NCBI GenBank assembly: GCA_034440635.1
Contig: JAOTON010000980.1
Location: 248,001-312,000, forward strand
Direction: 5' to 3'
Length of the DNA stretch: 64,000 nucleotides
From: Lepas anatifera
Taxonomy: Eukaryota; Arthropoda; Thecostraca; Lepadidae
Shown one piece after another: positions 22,745-33,845 of this stretch. The first letter of the stretch is position 1. Each line of letters begins with the position of its first letter. Position numbers and translations under genes: made by a program. Under the pieces are notes generated by a model. That model was not told where the DNA came from. It worked only from the letters and a program-made list of their open reading frames with translations, and did not search any database.

Positions 22745-24658
22745 ATGTCTACCAGACACGAGACCAGCCCTAGGCCAAAGGCGGGAAATGGCAGAGAAGC
22801 GGAGGCTGTGGAAAGCGGGGAGACGTCAAGCACGATGCCCTATAACCTACACAGCTCGCAAAGGCAAGAACGAGCTGGGAGTGCAGGAGCGCGTCCATTG
22901 GGTTCCGTTTTGCCGGAAGGCTCCAGACCCCAGTCACCGCTGTCCCAAGCAGGCTCATATGTCTCGGTGAGCCGCCTGAGTATCGCTTCTAGCGCCTCAC
23001 GGGCGTCCGTGCGGGCGGCCAGCAACGCTGCTGAACTACAAGCTCTTCGAGTGGCTCAAGTTAGGCGTCAACTGCAGCGAGAGCAAGAATTGCGGCAACA
23101 AGAAGATGAGCTCGCTAGGAAACGTGCGGAAGCCGAGCTTCAGAAAGCGCAAGATGAAGAACAGCTCCTTCGCCGGAGAGCCCATCTAGAGCAACAGGCC
23201 CTCGAGGAGGAGCTCGCATATGAAAGAGAAAATAACTTTCAGATGGAAGATTTCGGTCGGGAAAACGCCAGGGAATTTGCATCCAGACCAACAGAAGTCC
23301 GACAGGAGGGCGCTCCAACCTGGTACGTTTCATCCACCCGACCTGACGTGGCTCACAAACCCCGAGCAGCTGCGGAGAGTGCACCCAGGCGGAGCACCTC
23401 ATGGATCCAGGAGCATTGGGGCCCCGAAAACGCGGACAGAGCACCCGGCCCATCTGTGTTCGCCAAGAGTATTCCTCGCCTCAACCTCCACAATTTCTCA
23501 GGCAAAGCGTCGGAATGGCCACGGTGGCTGGGTCTGTTCAAAGCCCTCGTTCACGATCAGCCATCTCTGAGCGACACTGAAAAGATGGCACATCTTCAAG
23601 CGGCAGTGTCAGGAGTGGCGCAGCAGGCTATCTCGGGCATGCTATATGACGGACGGCTGTACCGGGAAGCCCTGCAAACGCTGGAAGACCGTTTTGGCCG
23701 TGAAGAGGCCATCATTCGCGCCAACCTTGAGAACATCTTCTCTGCCCCCGCACCTGCCGAAGACGACCTCTCGACACTGGAAAGGTTCCAGTCGGCAGTC
23801 CATAACGCCGTCACCGTCCTGAAGAGTCTCGACGTCGGTGGCGACCTGCATAGCACCGAGAACTTGCGCCGGGCTGTCAGTAAACTGCCGAGGGAGCTCC
23901 GTCGGGAGTGGGGCAAGCACGTGCTCTCCATCGAGCCGGAGAGACCGTCACTGCTGCACCTGGATGCCTGGCTGAAGACGCAAGTAAGGATTGCTCTCAA
24001 CTGCCCAACCAGCACGAGGGATTCGGATGGGGGTGCCAGGCGTCAACGGCAGAACGAGGCCCCTGTCAGGCGCGCCGCGATGACCACCGCACCGCAGGAG
24101 CGATCCGGTGGAGCAAAATGCAGCTGCTGTGAAGGGCGCCACCAGATTCAGGACTGTCAAGTCTTCACTCAGAAGAGCCCCGACGAGCGCACTCGCTTCG
24201 CCATGGATAATGGGCTGTGCCTCTCGTGCCTTGCAAGAGGGCATTTCAGCAAGAGGTGCAGGAGTCGCCGGCAGTGTCCGCAGCAAGACTGCAGATACCA
24301 CCACCATCCACTCCTCCACGGGAGTCAGCGAGTACACCCGGCGAGAAATACGATGGTGACTGACAGCGGAGCAGCGGATCATCCACCGCAAGAGCCCGGA
24401 CCAAACAGGGAGGAGAGGGTTTATACAACCACTGCCTATCCTCAACAAGATAGACAAGCAGGCACCCTGCTGCAAATAGTGCCGGTCAACGTCAATGGAC
24501 CGAACGGCGTGAGGAAGACCTTTGCCCTCCTGGATCCGGGGGGCACAGACGTCGTTGTGCTGCCAACGCATAGTCGATGCCCTCGGGCTCAGTGGGGAAC
24601 AGAAGCAGTTATGTCTGCAGACAGTAGAGGGCAGTGGGGTTACGAAGCGCTCGACTAG
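22745..24658 (+). CDS. BEL/Pao gag, running out of frame in the protease
   Basis: Gag structural polyprotein, expected to coat element RNA in cytoplasmic particles. The ATG at 22745 (MSTRHETSP) is preferred because the frame upstream lies in the LTR and primer-binding site. Approximate residues: a charged, probable coiled-coil region rich in Q/E/R at 100-165; a DUF1759-type domain at about 240-415, with FSGKASEWPRW near its start; two zinc knuckles, CX2CX3HX4C near 457 and CX2CX4HX4C (CLSCLARGHFSKRC) near 490. The frame enters the protease at FALLD, where an aspartic catalytic D is expected, and leaves the homologous frame within a run of six G at 24538-24543. The last ~38 residues are out-of-frame. 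No host function is implied. Confidence 0.85.
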   Translation: MSTRHETSPRPKAGNGREAEAVESGETSSTMPYNLHSSQRQERAGSAGARPLGSVLPEGSRPQSPLSQAGSYVSVSRLSIASSASRASVRAASNAAELQALRVAQVRRQLQREQELRQQEDELARKRAEAELQKAQDEEQLLRRRAHLEQQALEEELAYERENNFQMEDFGRENAREFASRPTEVRQEGAPTWYVSSTRPDVAHKPRAAAESAPRRSTSWIQEHWGPENADRAPGPSVFAKSIPRLNLHNFSGKASEWPRWLGLFKALVHDQPSLSDTEKMAHLQAAVSGVAQQAISGMLYDGRLYREALQTLEDRFGREEAIIRANLENIFSAPAPAEDDLSTLERFQSAVHNAVTVLKSLDVGGDLHSTENLRRAVSKLPRELRREWGKHVLSIEPERPSLLHLDAWLKTQVRIALNCPTSTRDSDGGARRQRQNEAPVRRAAMTTAPQERSGGAKCSCCEGRHQIQDCQVFTQKSPDERTRFAMDNGLCLSCLARGHFSKRCRSRRQCPQQDCRYHHHPLLHGSQRVHPARNTMVTDSGAADHPPQEPGPNREERVYTTTAYPQQDRQAGTLLQIVPVNVNGPNGVRKTFALLDPGGTDVVVLPTHSRCPRAQWGTEAVMSADSRGQWGYEALD

Positions 24659-24995
24659 GCTGTCGCTCGAGCTGACTCCAGAGAAGGGAGGCGATCAAGC
24701 CAAGACGATCCTGGTACCTGAAGTATGGACAGTCCCTTCTTTGAACATCACGACGCCGTACATCAGTGCGCACCAGCGTAGCCAGTGGCGTCACATCACG
24801 GATCTGAACATACCCGACTGCTCCGGAGAAGAAGTGGAGCTGCTGCTCGGGGCCAATGTCCTGGAGGCCCTGGTCCAGCGTGAAGTCCGTGTCGGCGCTC
24901 CAGGACAGCCAGTAGCGGTACGCACGGACTTCGGATGGACGCTGACCGGCTCCGTGAAAGACCTGGCGCCAGATCCGCCTACTCGTCAAGTGCTA
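24520..24995 (+). pseudogene. BEL/Pao aspartic protease (A17/DUF1758-like), frameshifted
   Basis: The retropepsin that would cut the polyprotein is split between two frames. The N-terminal beta strand and the catalytic-Asp region lie in the gag frame. The remainder lies in the next frame from about 24544 (landmarks DALGLSG, ELLLGANVLEAL, VRTDFGWTLTG, typical of the family). The switch falls in a homopolymer of six G, consistent with a one-base change. It could be an assembly error, a true inactivating mutation, or programmed slippage; none can be excluded from one copy. The usual S/T after the catalytic D is replaced by P. Confidence 0.78.
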
Positions 24996-26437
24996 TTCGT
25001 GGATCGTCACAGCCGAGAGGAAGACGAGCTAAGTGCCACAGCAAACAGCTGGTGGGTCCTTGGGGACCCCGCCTCTGCCGAGCGGCGCCGGTGCTGTGTC
25101 ACCGCCCCAGCCAGTGGTTCATCCTTGGCGGTGAGACAGTCTGCTGCTACTTCCAGACACTGCTGCCCTTCTGAACGCTCTTCAGCAATATCCCCCTGCT
25201 GGCGGCGAGGAGCGGCGTTCCTGCACTGCTCGCGGCCCATGGCCTCCTCAAGAGCAGCCCGCTCCTCCTCCTGTATCAACAGTCACAAGCAGGTCCCGGC
25301 CAGATCCTGCCGATCTCGGTCGACGTCTCAGCAGGCCATGGAGAGCCACCGCTCCAGCTGCAGCCGTCAAACGTCCAAGCTCTCTTCCTGGAACGGCGCC
25401 GGCATCACGAGAAGCGCGCGGACCTTCTGGAGAGGACCAATACCTGCGCCGCCACTCCATGACCGGTATTCGGCACGCTGTTCCCGGAGAAGTCCAACTG
25501 CGACCTTCCGAAGTCTGCAAAGAGGAGAAAAGCCCCGGCGTCCTGCGACAGCGATGACACTACTCAAGGAGACAGAACCAGCAGAAGAGCGGCGCTAACG
25601 CCTGAAGGACTGAGAGTGCACAGGATCAGTGTCTGTGAAATTTGATATGACTGTGTTAGTATGACCCAAGGTGGCTACTTCCTCCTTGTGCAGTGACATT
25701 ACGCAACAGAAACGGCCCTGTTGGCTCAACGCCCCTTGCAGCCGTGCCTCTCGGACTCCTTGGTTGGCGCTAATCACTAGGCTCAGTGACAAGGGCGCTG
25801 CGGGAGGCGGAGAATCAGCCGCGCTACTGGGGCTCTGGTCTGCCAGCTTACCTGACCGAGCCAGCATTCCAGCCCGTGACTCCGCCCGGCCGTCTACTGC
25901 GCTGGGGGTTTGTATCGTTGCCCGCCGACTCAGTTAGCCCAGGCTAACTAGGGCGCGTTTGCGTGATGTAACGATGACATGTTTGATTTAATCGATAGGA
26001 AAGCTAGAAACCGCACAGCAGAGACTGGTTTTAATTGTCTTCGGCGACTGTGCTCGCATTTCATGGATTTATATTTCTGCAAATGCGCAGTTACCAGTAT
26101 CAAAGCATTCTATAGAGCCCATTGGAAATCCGGCGTCACTGGGGGGCCAGAACGGCGTTTGGCTGTTCGCCTATTCTTGTCGCATTATATCGGTGCGGGC
26201 TAGTGAAAGAATGCCTTTAATTTCTGTGTGTATCTTGAATTTAGTTACATAAAATTACGCCGTCTCTTTCCCGGTTGCGCCAAAGTACTTGTACATATCA
26301 GTGAGATTATCTTCTTCAATCGTGTCAAATACGTGTGTGCAGTGGGTCACAGTCAACTATTCCATCATATAAGAAATAGGATTTGTCGGTGTCAGATATA
26401 TCGTGCTCCATTAATTCCGCACTGGGGGGCCAGGGTA
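24996..26437 (+). other. BEL/Pao internal remainder without pol
   Basis: The protease frame stays open to 25598, but after about 25040 it becomes Ser/Arg-rich and unlike a polymerase. The rest, to the 3' LTR, has no reverse transcriptase, RNase H or integrase motif on either strand. The expected pol region of several kb has been deleted or replaced. Confidence 0.75.
26421..26437 (+). promoter_or_regulatory. Candidate polypurine tract
   Basis: ACTGGGGGGCCAGGGTA directly precedes the 3' LTR start, where the plus-strand primer lies in LTR elements. The 13-mer ACTGGGGGGCCAG also occurs at 26138-26150. Confidence 0.55.
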
Positions 26438-29215
26438 TGTCACCGACAAATATCATGCATGCAATCATTCTGGCCCTTAACAGCTCGTCTCCGCCGCCCT
26501 GTCCGGCCGGTCACCCTTCCAGCGGCCGCTGGTGCTTGCTGGCGGGCGCGGTAGCCCCATTGCTACGCAGGAGGGGGGCGCGCACTGTACCGGGTTTCTC
26601 AGGCTCTGAGCAGTCAGAGCCGCTGTCACCATGACAACCGGGCCACCCACGCTGATGGCGGCACCGGTTGAAATCCGTCGCCCCTACCGTGGCGCGTATG
26701 CCGAATTAGAAATGGCCCGTGAGGACCCCGCCCTTCCGACTGTGCTGAAGTGAGGCGTCGCCGGCGCCCCCCCGCTGCGTCGGCCCAGCCAGGTAACGGC
26801 ATCGCCCTGCCGCATGTTTGCCCCGGCTCCCCGTGGCTACCGCAGTACAGCCATGGGGCCGCGAGGAATGTGGTTAAGACCTGGCCGGAACTCCAGCAAC
26901 AATGGGCGGCAGACAGAGTGCCGTCAGAGCTGGGTGACGGATGTGACGGCGGCGGCAGCGGAGCGAGCACCTGTATTTGCGGCCTGGGTGGGGGCATCCA
27001 ACCCTTCGACATTAGCAATCGACTTTGGAATGCTGTGCTTTGTTGGGGTAGCTGGTCTGTGGCCCGCCAGCGCTGAAACTGATTGTGCTCGTGTCAGCAT
27101 GATGTATGTGTGACCGACCGGCCGGCGACGAGCCGGAAGGCTGTTGTGTTTTGGGAGATGTCGCCGGAGGGCAAGAAGAGGTCCTCTGTGAGGCATGCCC
27201 CCGGCAGCATCAGTCTGCTCTAAGCTGTGGTGCCCGCTGGTTCTCTCTCTCGACCGCTCGGCGTGGGTACGCATTTTTTCGAGACGACCAGCGGGCAGAC
27301 GCAGCTCGTGCGCTCAGAGTGAAATACATTCAGAACACCGCGCGAGTGATTATACAGTGCAGTGACGGTCGGAACACGGAGACCTTCGAGAAGAACCGAG
27401 CCAGTGTCATCAGTTAGACATCCATCAGCCTGCCTCACACCTGCACATACCAATTCTGTCAGCTAAGTCGGCGGTCAGGTCGGGCGAGAGCGGCGCCCTT
27501 TGCTCAGGGATTACCCAGCGGGCGGCTAGGTTTCCAGTTGTGTTGTTGGTGCCGCGGCACGGTTGGGGAGGTCAACCTCGTCCTTCTGGTTTAGCCAGCC
27601 ATCGCTTAAGCGGTGCTGTGTCCCGTCTCAGCTGAACTGTGGCTGCGGCGCTGGGCAGCGCCGCCAGCTTCCGGATCAGCCGAGAAAACTCCCGAGGCTG
27701 CCAGTGCGCAGCAAGCTCCCGGCTCAGCTGAGCTTTGACGGGTACTCTGGGCAGAGTGGCCGGCATTTGCTCAGTTGTAGCGACTCCCGCGTCTCAACTG
27801 GGATTTGACAGGGCTCTGGGCAGAGTCACTGGCATTTTCTCAGTTGGGACAATCCCGAGGCTGCCAGTGCGCAGCAAGCTCCCGGCTCAGCTGAGCTTTG
27901 ACGGCTACTCTGGGCAGAGTGGCCGGCATTTGCTCAGTTGTAGCGACTCCCGCGTCTCAACTGGGGTTTGACAGGGCTCTGGGCAGAGTCACTGGCATTT
28001 TCTCAGTTGGGACAATCCCGAGGCCGCCAGTGCGCAGCAAGCTCCCGGCTCAGCTGAGCTTTGACGGCTACTCTGGGCAGAGTGGCCGGCATTTGCTCAG
28101 TTGTAGCGACTCCCGCGTCTCAACTGGGGTTTGACAGGGCTCTGGGCAGAGTCACTGGCATTTTCTCAGTTGGGATAATCCCGAGGCTGCCAGTGCGCAG
28201 CAAGCTCCCGGCTCAGCTGAGCTTTGACGGCTACTCTGGGCAGAGTGGCCGGCATTTGCTCAGTTGTAGCGACTCCCGCGTCTCAACTGGGATTTGACAG
28301 GGCTCTGGGCAGAGTCACTGGCATTTTCTCAGTTGGGACAATCCCGAGGCTGCCAGTGCGCAGCAAGCTCCCGGCTCAGCTGAGCTTTGACGGGCACTCT
28401 GGGCAGAGTGGCCGGCATTTGCTCAGTTGTAGCGACTCCCGCGTCTCAACTGGGGTTTGACAGGGCTCTGGTCAGAGTCACTGGCATTTTCTCAGTTGGG
28501 ACAATCCCGAGGCTGCCAGTGCGCAGCAAGCTCCCGGCTCAGCTGAGCTTTGACGGCTACTCTGGGCAGAGTGGCCGGCATTTGCTCAGTTGTAGCGACT
28601 CCCGCGTCTCAACTGGGGTTTGACAGGGCTCTGGGCAGAGTCACTGGCATTTTCTCAGTTGGGACAATCCCGAGGCTGCCAGTGCGCAGCAAGCTCCCGG
28701 CTCAGCTGAGCTTTGACGGCTACTCTGGGCAGAGTGGCCGGCATTTGCTCAGTTGTAGCGACTCCCGCGTCTCAACTGGGGTTTGACAGGGCTCTGGGCA
28801 GAGTCACTGGCATTGTCTCAGTTGGGACAATCCTGAGGCTGCCAGTGCGCAGCAAGCTCCCGGCTCAGCTGAGCTTTGACGGGTACTCTGGGCAGAGTGG
28901 TCGACATTGGCTTCAGCTGCAGCAGCTTCCCCGTCTGAACACTGAGCTCTGACGGCTGCTCTGGGCAGAGTGGCCGACAGTTGCATCAGTCGAAGACAGT
29001 GTCTAACCAAAGATTTCGTGGTAGTGTCCTTTCCTTGTGGTTGGACATACCGCCCCCCTCCCGCGCCGCACAGCACAGTAATTTGTCATCATATCCGCTC
29101 TGTCTCGGCCTGCTTTCGGCTTAACTGGCTGCCGGTCAATGTCACGCCCGTCGACCCGACACAATCACCGATACAGTCCACTCGTATAGTAAAGGGGTCG
29201 GCGGCCGCCACGACA
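26438..29215 (+). repeat. BEL/Pao 3' LTR (2778 bp) with expanded minisatellite
   Basis: It matches the 5' LTR over the first ~1.4 kb, then carries about 1.2 kb absent from it: a 163-bp tandem repeat plus a degenerate final unit and a short unique segment before CGCCCCCCTCCCGC. It ends ...GGCGGCCGCCACGACA. The last ~165 bp differ from the 5' LTR at several sites. Confidence 0.94.
27672..28960 (+). repeat. 163-bp tandem repeat inside the 3' LTR
   Basis: Equivalent points at 27735, 27898, 28061, 28224, 28387, 28550 and 28713 give an exact 163-bp period with very few substitutions. The unit runs through GAGGCTGCCAGTGCGCAGCA, GGGCAGAGTGGCCGGCATTT and CTCAGTTGGGACAATCC. The last unit near 28880-28960 is diverged. 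163 is not a multiple of 3, so the repeated ~78-codon frames each shift phase and are not a gene. Confidence 0.96.
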
Positions 29216-29997
29216 TGCCTGATAATATTTGGAGATGGAAATTGTGAATGTGAAATTCTTTGTTTTATAGGCATAAATAGAAATTGAGTAAAAAAACTTT
29301 TTATTTGCATCTTCCTGGTTCCAAGCTCATGTCACTCACAAACTCAGAACTGACATGGCTGAATAGGGAAGTTACTGGCGGTCATTTCGCTCACTTATAC
29401 TACCCACCTATCTCTAATGGCTTTCGAGTAATTAGTCCAAAATGTATTACAAGATGCTAAATTTCTCGGACCACCATTGCTTCTCACCATGGTTTCAAGT
29501 CCTTAAAATGGATGGAAGTGGAAGAAATTTGGCGTGAAGCTAGCTGAGGATCCTAGCTCGACGATACAAGTAATTTCAGCCCAAAAGAATGCTTGGTTCG
29601 TCTTCTAGAAGCACATTTATATCGTGCCTTTTAGGGACAAGCACAGCACCCGGCGCCAGCGGCCCGGCATATTCGGCGGAGTTGTACCAGCCAGTGACCT
29701 CCTGACGGGTCACAGCTGTTCAGCTAGTGGGAGGGTGAGTGGTATGGCACGGTGGTCTAGTGGTTAGAGGCCCTGTCTCTTGATCAGGTAGGTCCGGTTC
29801 GAATCCGGGGGTGACCACGTAATCTTTATTGGTTATTTCAAAGAAAAGAATGATAAAACTGACTTGCAGGTTTATGAAGAGATACATTAAGAACGAAATA
29901 TGGTTTGCTTTCAGCACATTGTCATGCGGCTCTCCTGCGCCGGTGGGGCGTTAGCCCAGGCCGCAGGCCGGAGGTCTGTCTGTTGTTGTCTGTCCCG
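29216..29997 (+). repeat. 1.32-kb tandem monomer 5, right part
   Basis: Resumes with the target duplication TGCCT (29216-29220) and GATAATATTTGGAGATGG. It contains a tRNA-like sequence at 29746-29817 and joins monomer 6. Confidence 0.95.
29746..29817 (+). other. tRNA-like sequence in monomer 5
   Basis: Same 72-nt form as monomer 2 with intact box A- and box B-like words. The acceptor stem does not pair. Confidence 0.8.
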
Positions 29998-31296
29998 CCT
30001 GAGAATTGATGCCAGAGCTCTGCAATTTTGTAGGGTGATAACCCTCCTACGCCAGACTCCCAAACTAAAGCCCCGAGTCGAAATCTAAAATAGTTTTTGA
30101 AAAATTTTGGCACAAACTTTTTCTGTTTTATATTTTTCTAATTTTTATTCCTTAAGCTACGAGCTTGAAATTTATGTCCTTTTCAATAGGTAACAAGGGC
30201 CAGCTACGGAATAAAAATTGAGCTGGCCCGACAATATTTATTGCGCGAAAACGCGGTATTTCTCACGCGAGTAAAAAACCTACTTAAAGTTGATGGCCGA
30301 CTTGTGCGCTCGAAATGTCAGAAGGCATGCCTCAGTTAGCTGAAAGGCAGTTACCTAGGGGTAGCTAGGCCAATTTTGTTGTGCTTAGGCATAGTTTTGA
30401 GTGCAAAACGTAAAATTTTGACCTACTTTTTACAGTTCTTCCGGAAGACTGAATTTTGGTTCATTTCACTTCAACGTTAATATCTCAAAATCGAATTGAC
30501 CGATTTGAGTTTTCATTTCAAATAATGAAAGAGCATTGCTTCCACCTGATAATATTTGAAGATGGAAATTGTGAATGTGAAATTCTTTGTTTTATAGGCA
30601 TAAATAGAAATTGAGTAAACAAACTTTTTATTTGCATCTTCCTGGTTCCAAGCTCATGTCACTCACAAACTCAGAACTGACCTGGCTGAATAGGAAAGTT
30701 ACTTGCCGTCATTTCGCTCACTTATACTACCCACCTATATCTAAAGGCTTTCGAGTAATTAGTCAAAAATGTATTACAAGATGCTAAATTTCTCGGACCA
30801 CCTTTGCTTCCCACCATGGTTTCAAGTCTTTAAAATGGATGGAAGTGGAAGAAATTTGGCATGAAGCTAGCTTAGCATCCTAGCTCGATGATACAAGTAA
30901 TTTCAGCCCAAAAGAATGCTTGGTTCGTCTTCTGGAAGCACCTTTATATCGTGCCTTTTCGGGACAAGCCAGCACCCGGCGCCAGCGGCCCGGCATATTC
31001 GGCGGAGTTGTACCAGCCAGTGACCTCCTGACGGGTCACAGGTGTTCAGCTAGTGGGAGGGTGCGCAGTGTGGCACGGTGGTCTAGTGGTTAGAGGCCCT
31101 GTCTGTTGATCAGGAAGGTTTGGTTCGAGTCTGGGGGTGACCACGTACCATTTATTGGTTATTTTAAAGAAAAGAATGATAAAACTGACTTGCAGGCTTA
31201 TGAAGAGATGCATTAAGAACGAAATATGGTTTACTTTCAGCACATTGTCATGCGGCTCTCCTGCGCCGGTGGGGCGTTAGCCCAGGTCGCAGACCG
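29998..31296 (+). repeat. 1.32-kb tandem monomer 6 (last)
   Basis: The most diverged copy. It ends at GTCGCAGACCGGAG, after which sequence related to the right end of the enclosing GGGCCC-type element begins. tRNA-like sequence at 31072-31143. Confidence 0.94.
31072..31143 (+). other. tRNA-like sequence in monomer 6, degenerate
   Basis: Loop CTGTTGA instead of CTCTTGA, and a box B-like word mutated to GGTTCGAGTCT. Least tRNA-like of the six copies. Confidence 0.72.
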
Positions 31297-31420
31297 GAGT
31301 TGTATTTTACGCTGCATTTTTGTGAAACAAGATTGTGGTGTATTATTCACTTTCTGCGCTGCATTATGTTACTTCTACGCTATAAGCATAAGTTACGCCT
31401 TTTATGAAATGGGGCCCAGG

Positions 31421-33794
31421 TCGTAACCCACTTTCCTCCATCCTTGCCGTCTCCTTCCATAGCTTTCAGTCACCCTATACTCATTGCAACGCTTGAAAAG
31501 CCACCCTAAGAGTGTGGAAGTGCTTGTAACAAATGATGAGGTTAGTAATGGTGACTGTGATAGGACGGCTCTTTCAGCTCCTCCTGTTTACTTAAACTTC
31601 CCGCCCACCTATTCTGCTTAAGTTCATTGAGCGATGTTGTGCATTAGCTAGTTTTGCAAGAAAAAAGCAAATTATATTCTGCAAAAGCTTACGCTTAATA
31701 CACACACCATAAGCATGATAACTGCGAAATATATGCATAAGTCGGGTTAGAATTTTGCAGCAGGAATTTAACGCCGGCCATAGATCCGCCATTTTTACAT
31801 CAGCCGCGCGCAACGTGAATTCGAGTGATGCAACGGGCCCCGAGCTGGGCACCGGATTTACACTAGGTAAGTGGGTCGACGGCTCCTCTGGCATACCAGT
31901 TATAGCCATGCACAGTTGCAGCCTCCCGCAGCCCCGTGCCACATCTCTGACAGCAATTGCAAGTCTGCACAACAGCTGCGCAGAAATCGCTGTGGTTTCC
32001 TGAGGACTACGTTTCCTCAGCCGACCGTACAAAATATTTGCAGATGTCGCAGATTAAAGCAATGGAGGTGCTAAAACTCTATTGTTCATTATTCTCAGAT
32101 TAAAAATGCAACACTGATAACTTTTCTCGATCTGAGTCCACGAACAGTTTCAACGAAAATGGGTTGTTGGTTTTGTCTTCCCTCTCTGAAATGTGTTTGA
32201 TCAGACCATGTAAAGCGTTATTCCTCCTCTTTCTCCAGATATTCTAAAGGTTATGAAAGGACCTTGTGTTCAGTCCTTCCATCGCATCAGCCAAGTTTTG
32301 AAGGGAGGGACATGCAACATTCTGAATTGATTATTGTGTAACGTCATTCACATATGGGTAATTTTGAACGAACAGTTCATTGGTCGTTATCGCAGTCTGA
32401 AGCCCGAGGGAAATGGCCAGTTTCCTTCAGAAAGGAGTTTCGGTTTGAATTTCCCTTTCTCCAAAAAGAACCAAATACTCATGCAGGGCGTTTAGCGATT
32501 TTGACACGCGTAAACCTTTCTTTTTCGGCAACATTTCTGAAACAATGAATAGTTTATTCACTGAACAACTTCAGAAGCGCACTTTCCGTCCACGCATTAC
32601 CAGCCTAACGGACCTTCTCCATTTTTTAATCTGTCGAACGCATGTGCGTGAGCATTTCACGACCCCTGAAGAAGTCACGCATCCGTGTCATCGAACCCCA
32701 GCAAGGACGGTTCTACTGGCCTGCAATTGGGCTGGACGTATGCATTCTTTGCATGATCGGTTTGCAGCGTCGACAGTTTTTTGTCGAGTATGAGCAAAGC
32801 CTGTTCTATAAATAAACCACTACAGCCGAAACTAATGAAGCCTGAGAGGCCAGAAAACAACCCAGCAACAGTCGATCAGCTGTATTAAGAAGAATCCTAT
32901 CTGTAGGTACACCAGTAAAAAGAAACACACTGGTATGCGACGAGCCGCCGGAGTTAGGAGAGTGTTAATGAACACAGGTCATGCAGCCCTGATCGGCACC
33001 GTGCAGTTGTTATCGATCAGAAACTGAGATACAGAGCCATCACTTATGAACACGTATCCGCAGGGGCGGTTCCAGGGGAGTTCAATATGGTCATGTCTCT
33101 TCCCCAGTCGACCAAATTTTACCTACTCTTAGCTGATTTTAGTCGACTCTCTAAAATGAATGCACTTCGCTCTTCGCGATTTTACTCAAGCTGCCTCACC
33201 CCCTCCCCCCTAAACATCCGGTCAAGGCCCGCCTCGGCCTGTCACAATCCCACGTACATGCATGCACATACATGCATACATTCTGGGTTCCAATACCCGG
33301 GATTGTCATCCCCAGAAGCTTACAAGCTCTTTTACAGCCTTGTAGGGTTTCAATATTTCCAAAAGAATATTGATCATCCGTACTTTTGCAGTCTAAAGCA
33401 ATCTCATATCTCAAGCTTCCATTTGACCAGAGTAAATGCATTTTCTCATGGACTATAGAAGTGCAAATTAGTGACATTAAAACCGATAAATCATGCACTT
33501 ACATCACAGTTGCATAAGTTGTACGCTCCATTCAGCGTATCTGACCATTCTAAGCATAGACACTGGTTTGCACCTTTGTCAGTATCACAGGGATTACAGG
33601 CGTGGCTGCCGCCGCTGCGACCAGGGCTTAGCTATGATGAAACAGACCTGCAGACCATTTTTCTGAGTCTGGGCGGACCGTCACGGCAGCTGTCCGTAAA
33701 AACTTACTGATGTCTGATACTGGCTTCACTGCTACATCCAATTCTTCAACCAAAAATCCATCAATGTTATCCGGAGTCAATTTAATACATGGAC

Positions 33795-33845
<51 letters not shown>

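Larger units (their letters stand above)
21140..29215 (+). mobile_element. BEL/Pao LTR retrotransposon, internally deleted
   Basis: An 8076-bp insertion with two LTRs (21140-22708 and 26438-29215), both starting TGTCACCGAC and ending CACGACA (TG...CA), and a 5-bp target duplication. The internal region is only 3.7 kb. It encodes a gag with a DUF1759-type domain and zinc knuckles, then a retropepsin-like (A17/DUF1758 type) segment interrupted by a frame change. No reverse transcriptase, RNase H or integrase motif is visible, so this copy could move only with help from a complete relative. The gag and protease types identify the BEL/Pao group. Confidence 0.93.
12812..31420. mobile_element. Candidate 18.6-kb composite element bounded by inverted termini
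   Basis: The left end CAGGGCCCCGTTTCATAAAA is matched by the inverted right end TTTTATGAAATGGGGCCCAGG-like sequence at 31400-31420. Related subterminal words (TTTTACGCTGCAT, GTGAAACAAGATTG) occur inside both ends. GGGCCC-TTTCAT termini are typical of animal MITE-like repeats. The interior holds about 1 kb of unique sequence, a hAT-like MITE, a 94-bp minisatellite and a 1.32-kb tandem array with a BEL/Pao insertion. No clear target duplication is visible, so a single insertion event is not proven; array growth inside a short MITE is the simplest reading. Confidence 0.5.

Noticed and set aside
27735..28952. Series of 78-codon frames spaced 163 bp apart
   Set aside because: Tandem DNA repeat; successive frames change phase.
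16169..31143. Six functional tRNA genes
   Set aside because: D- and T-arm words are good, but the acceptor stem cannot pair and the anticodon stem is weak; better read as a tRNA-derived repeat part.
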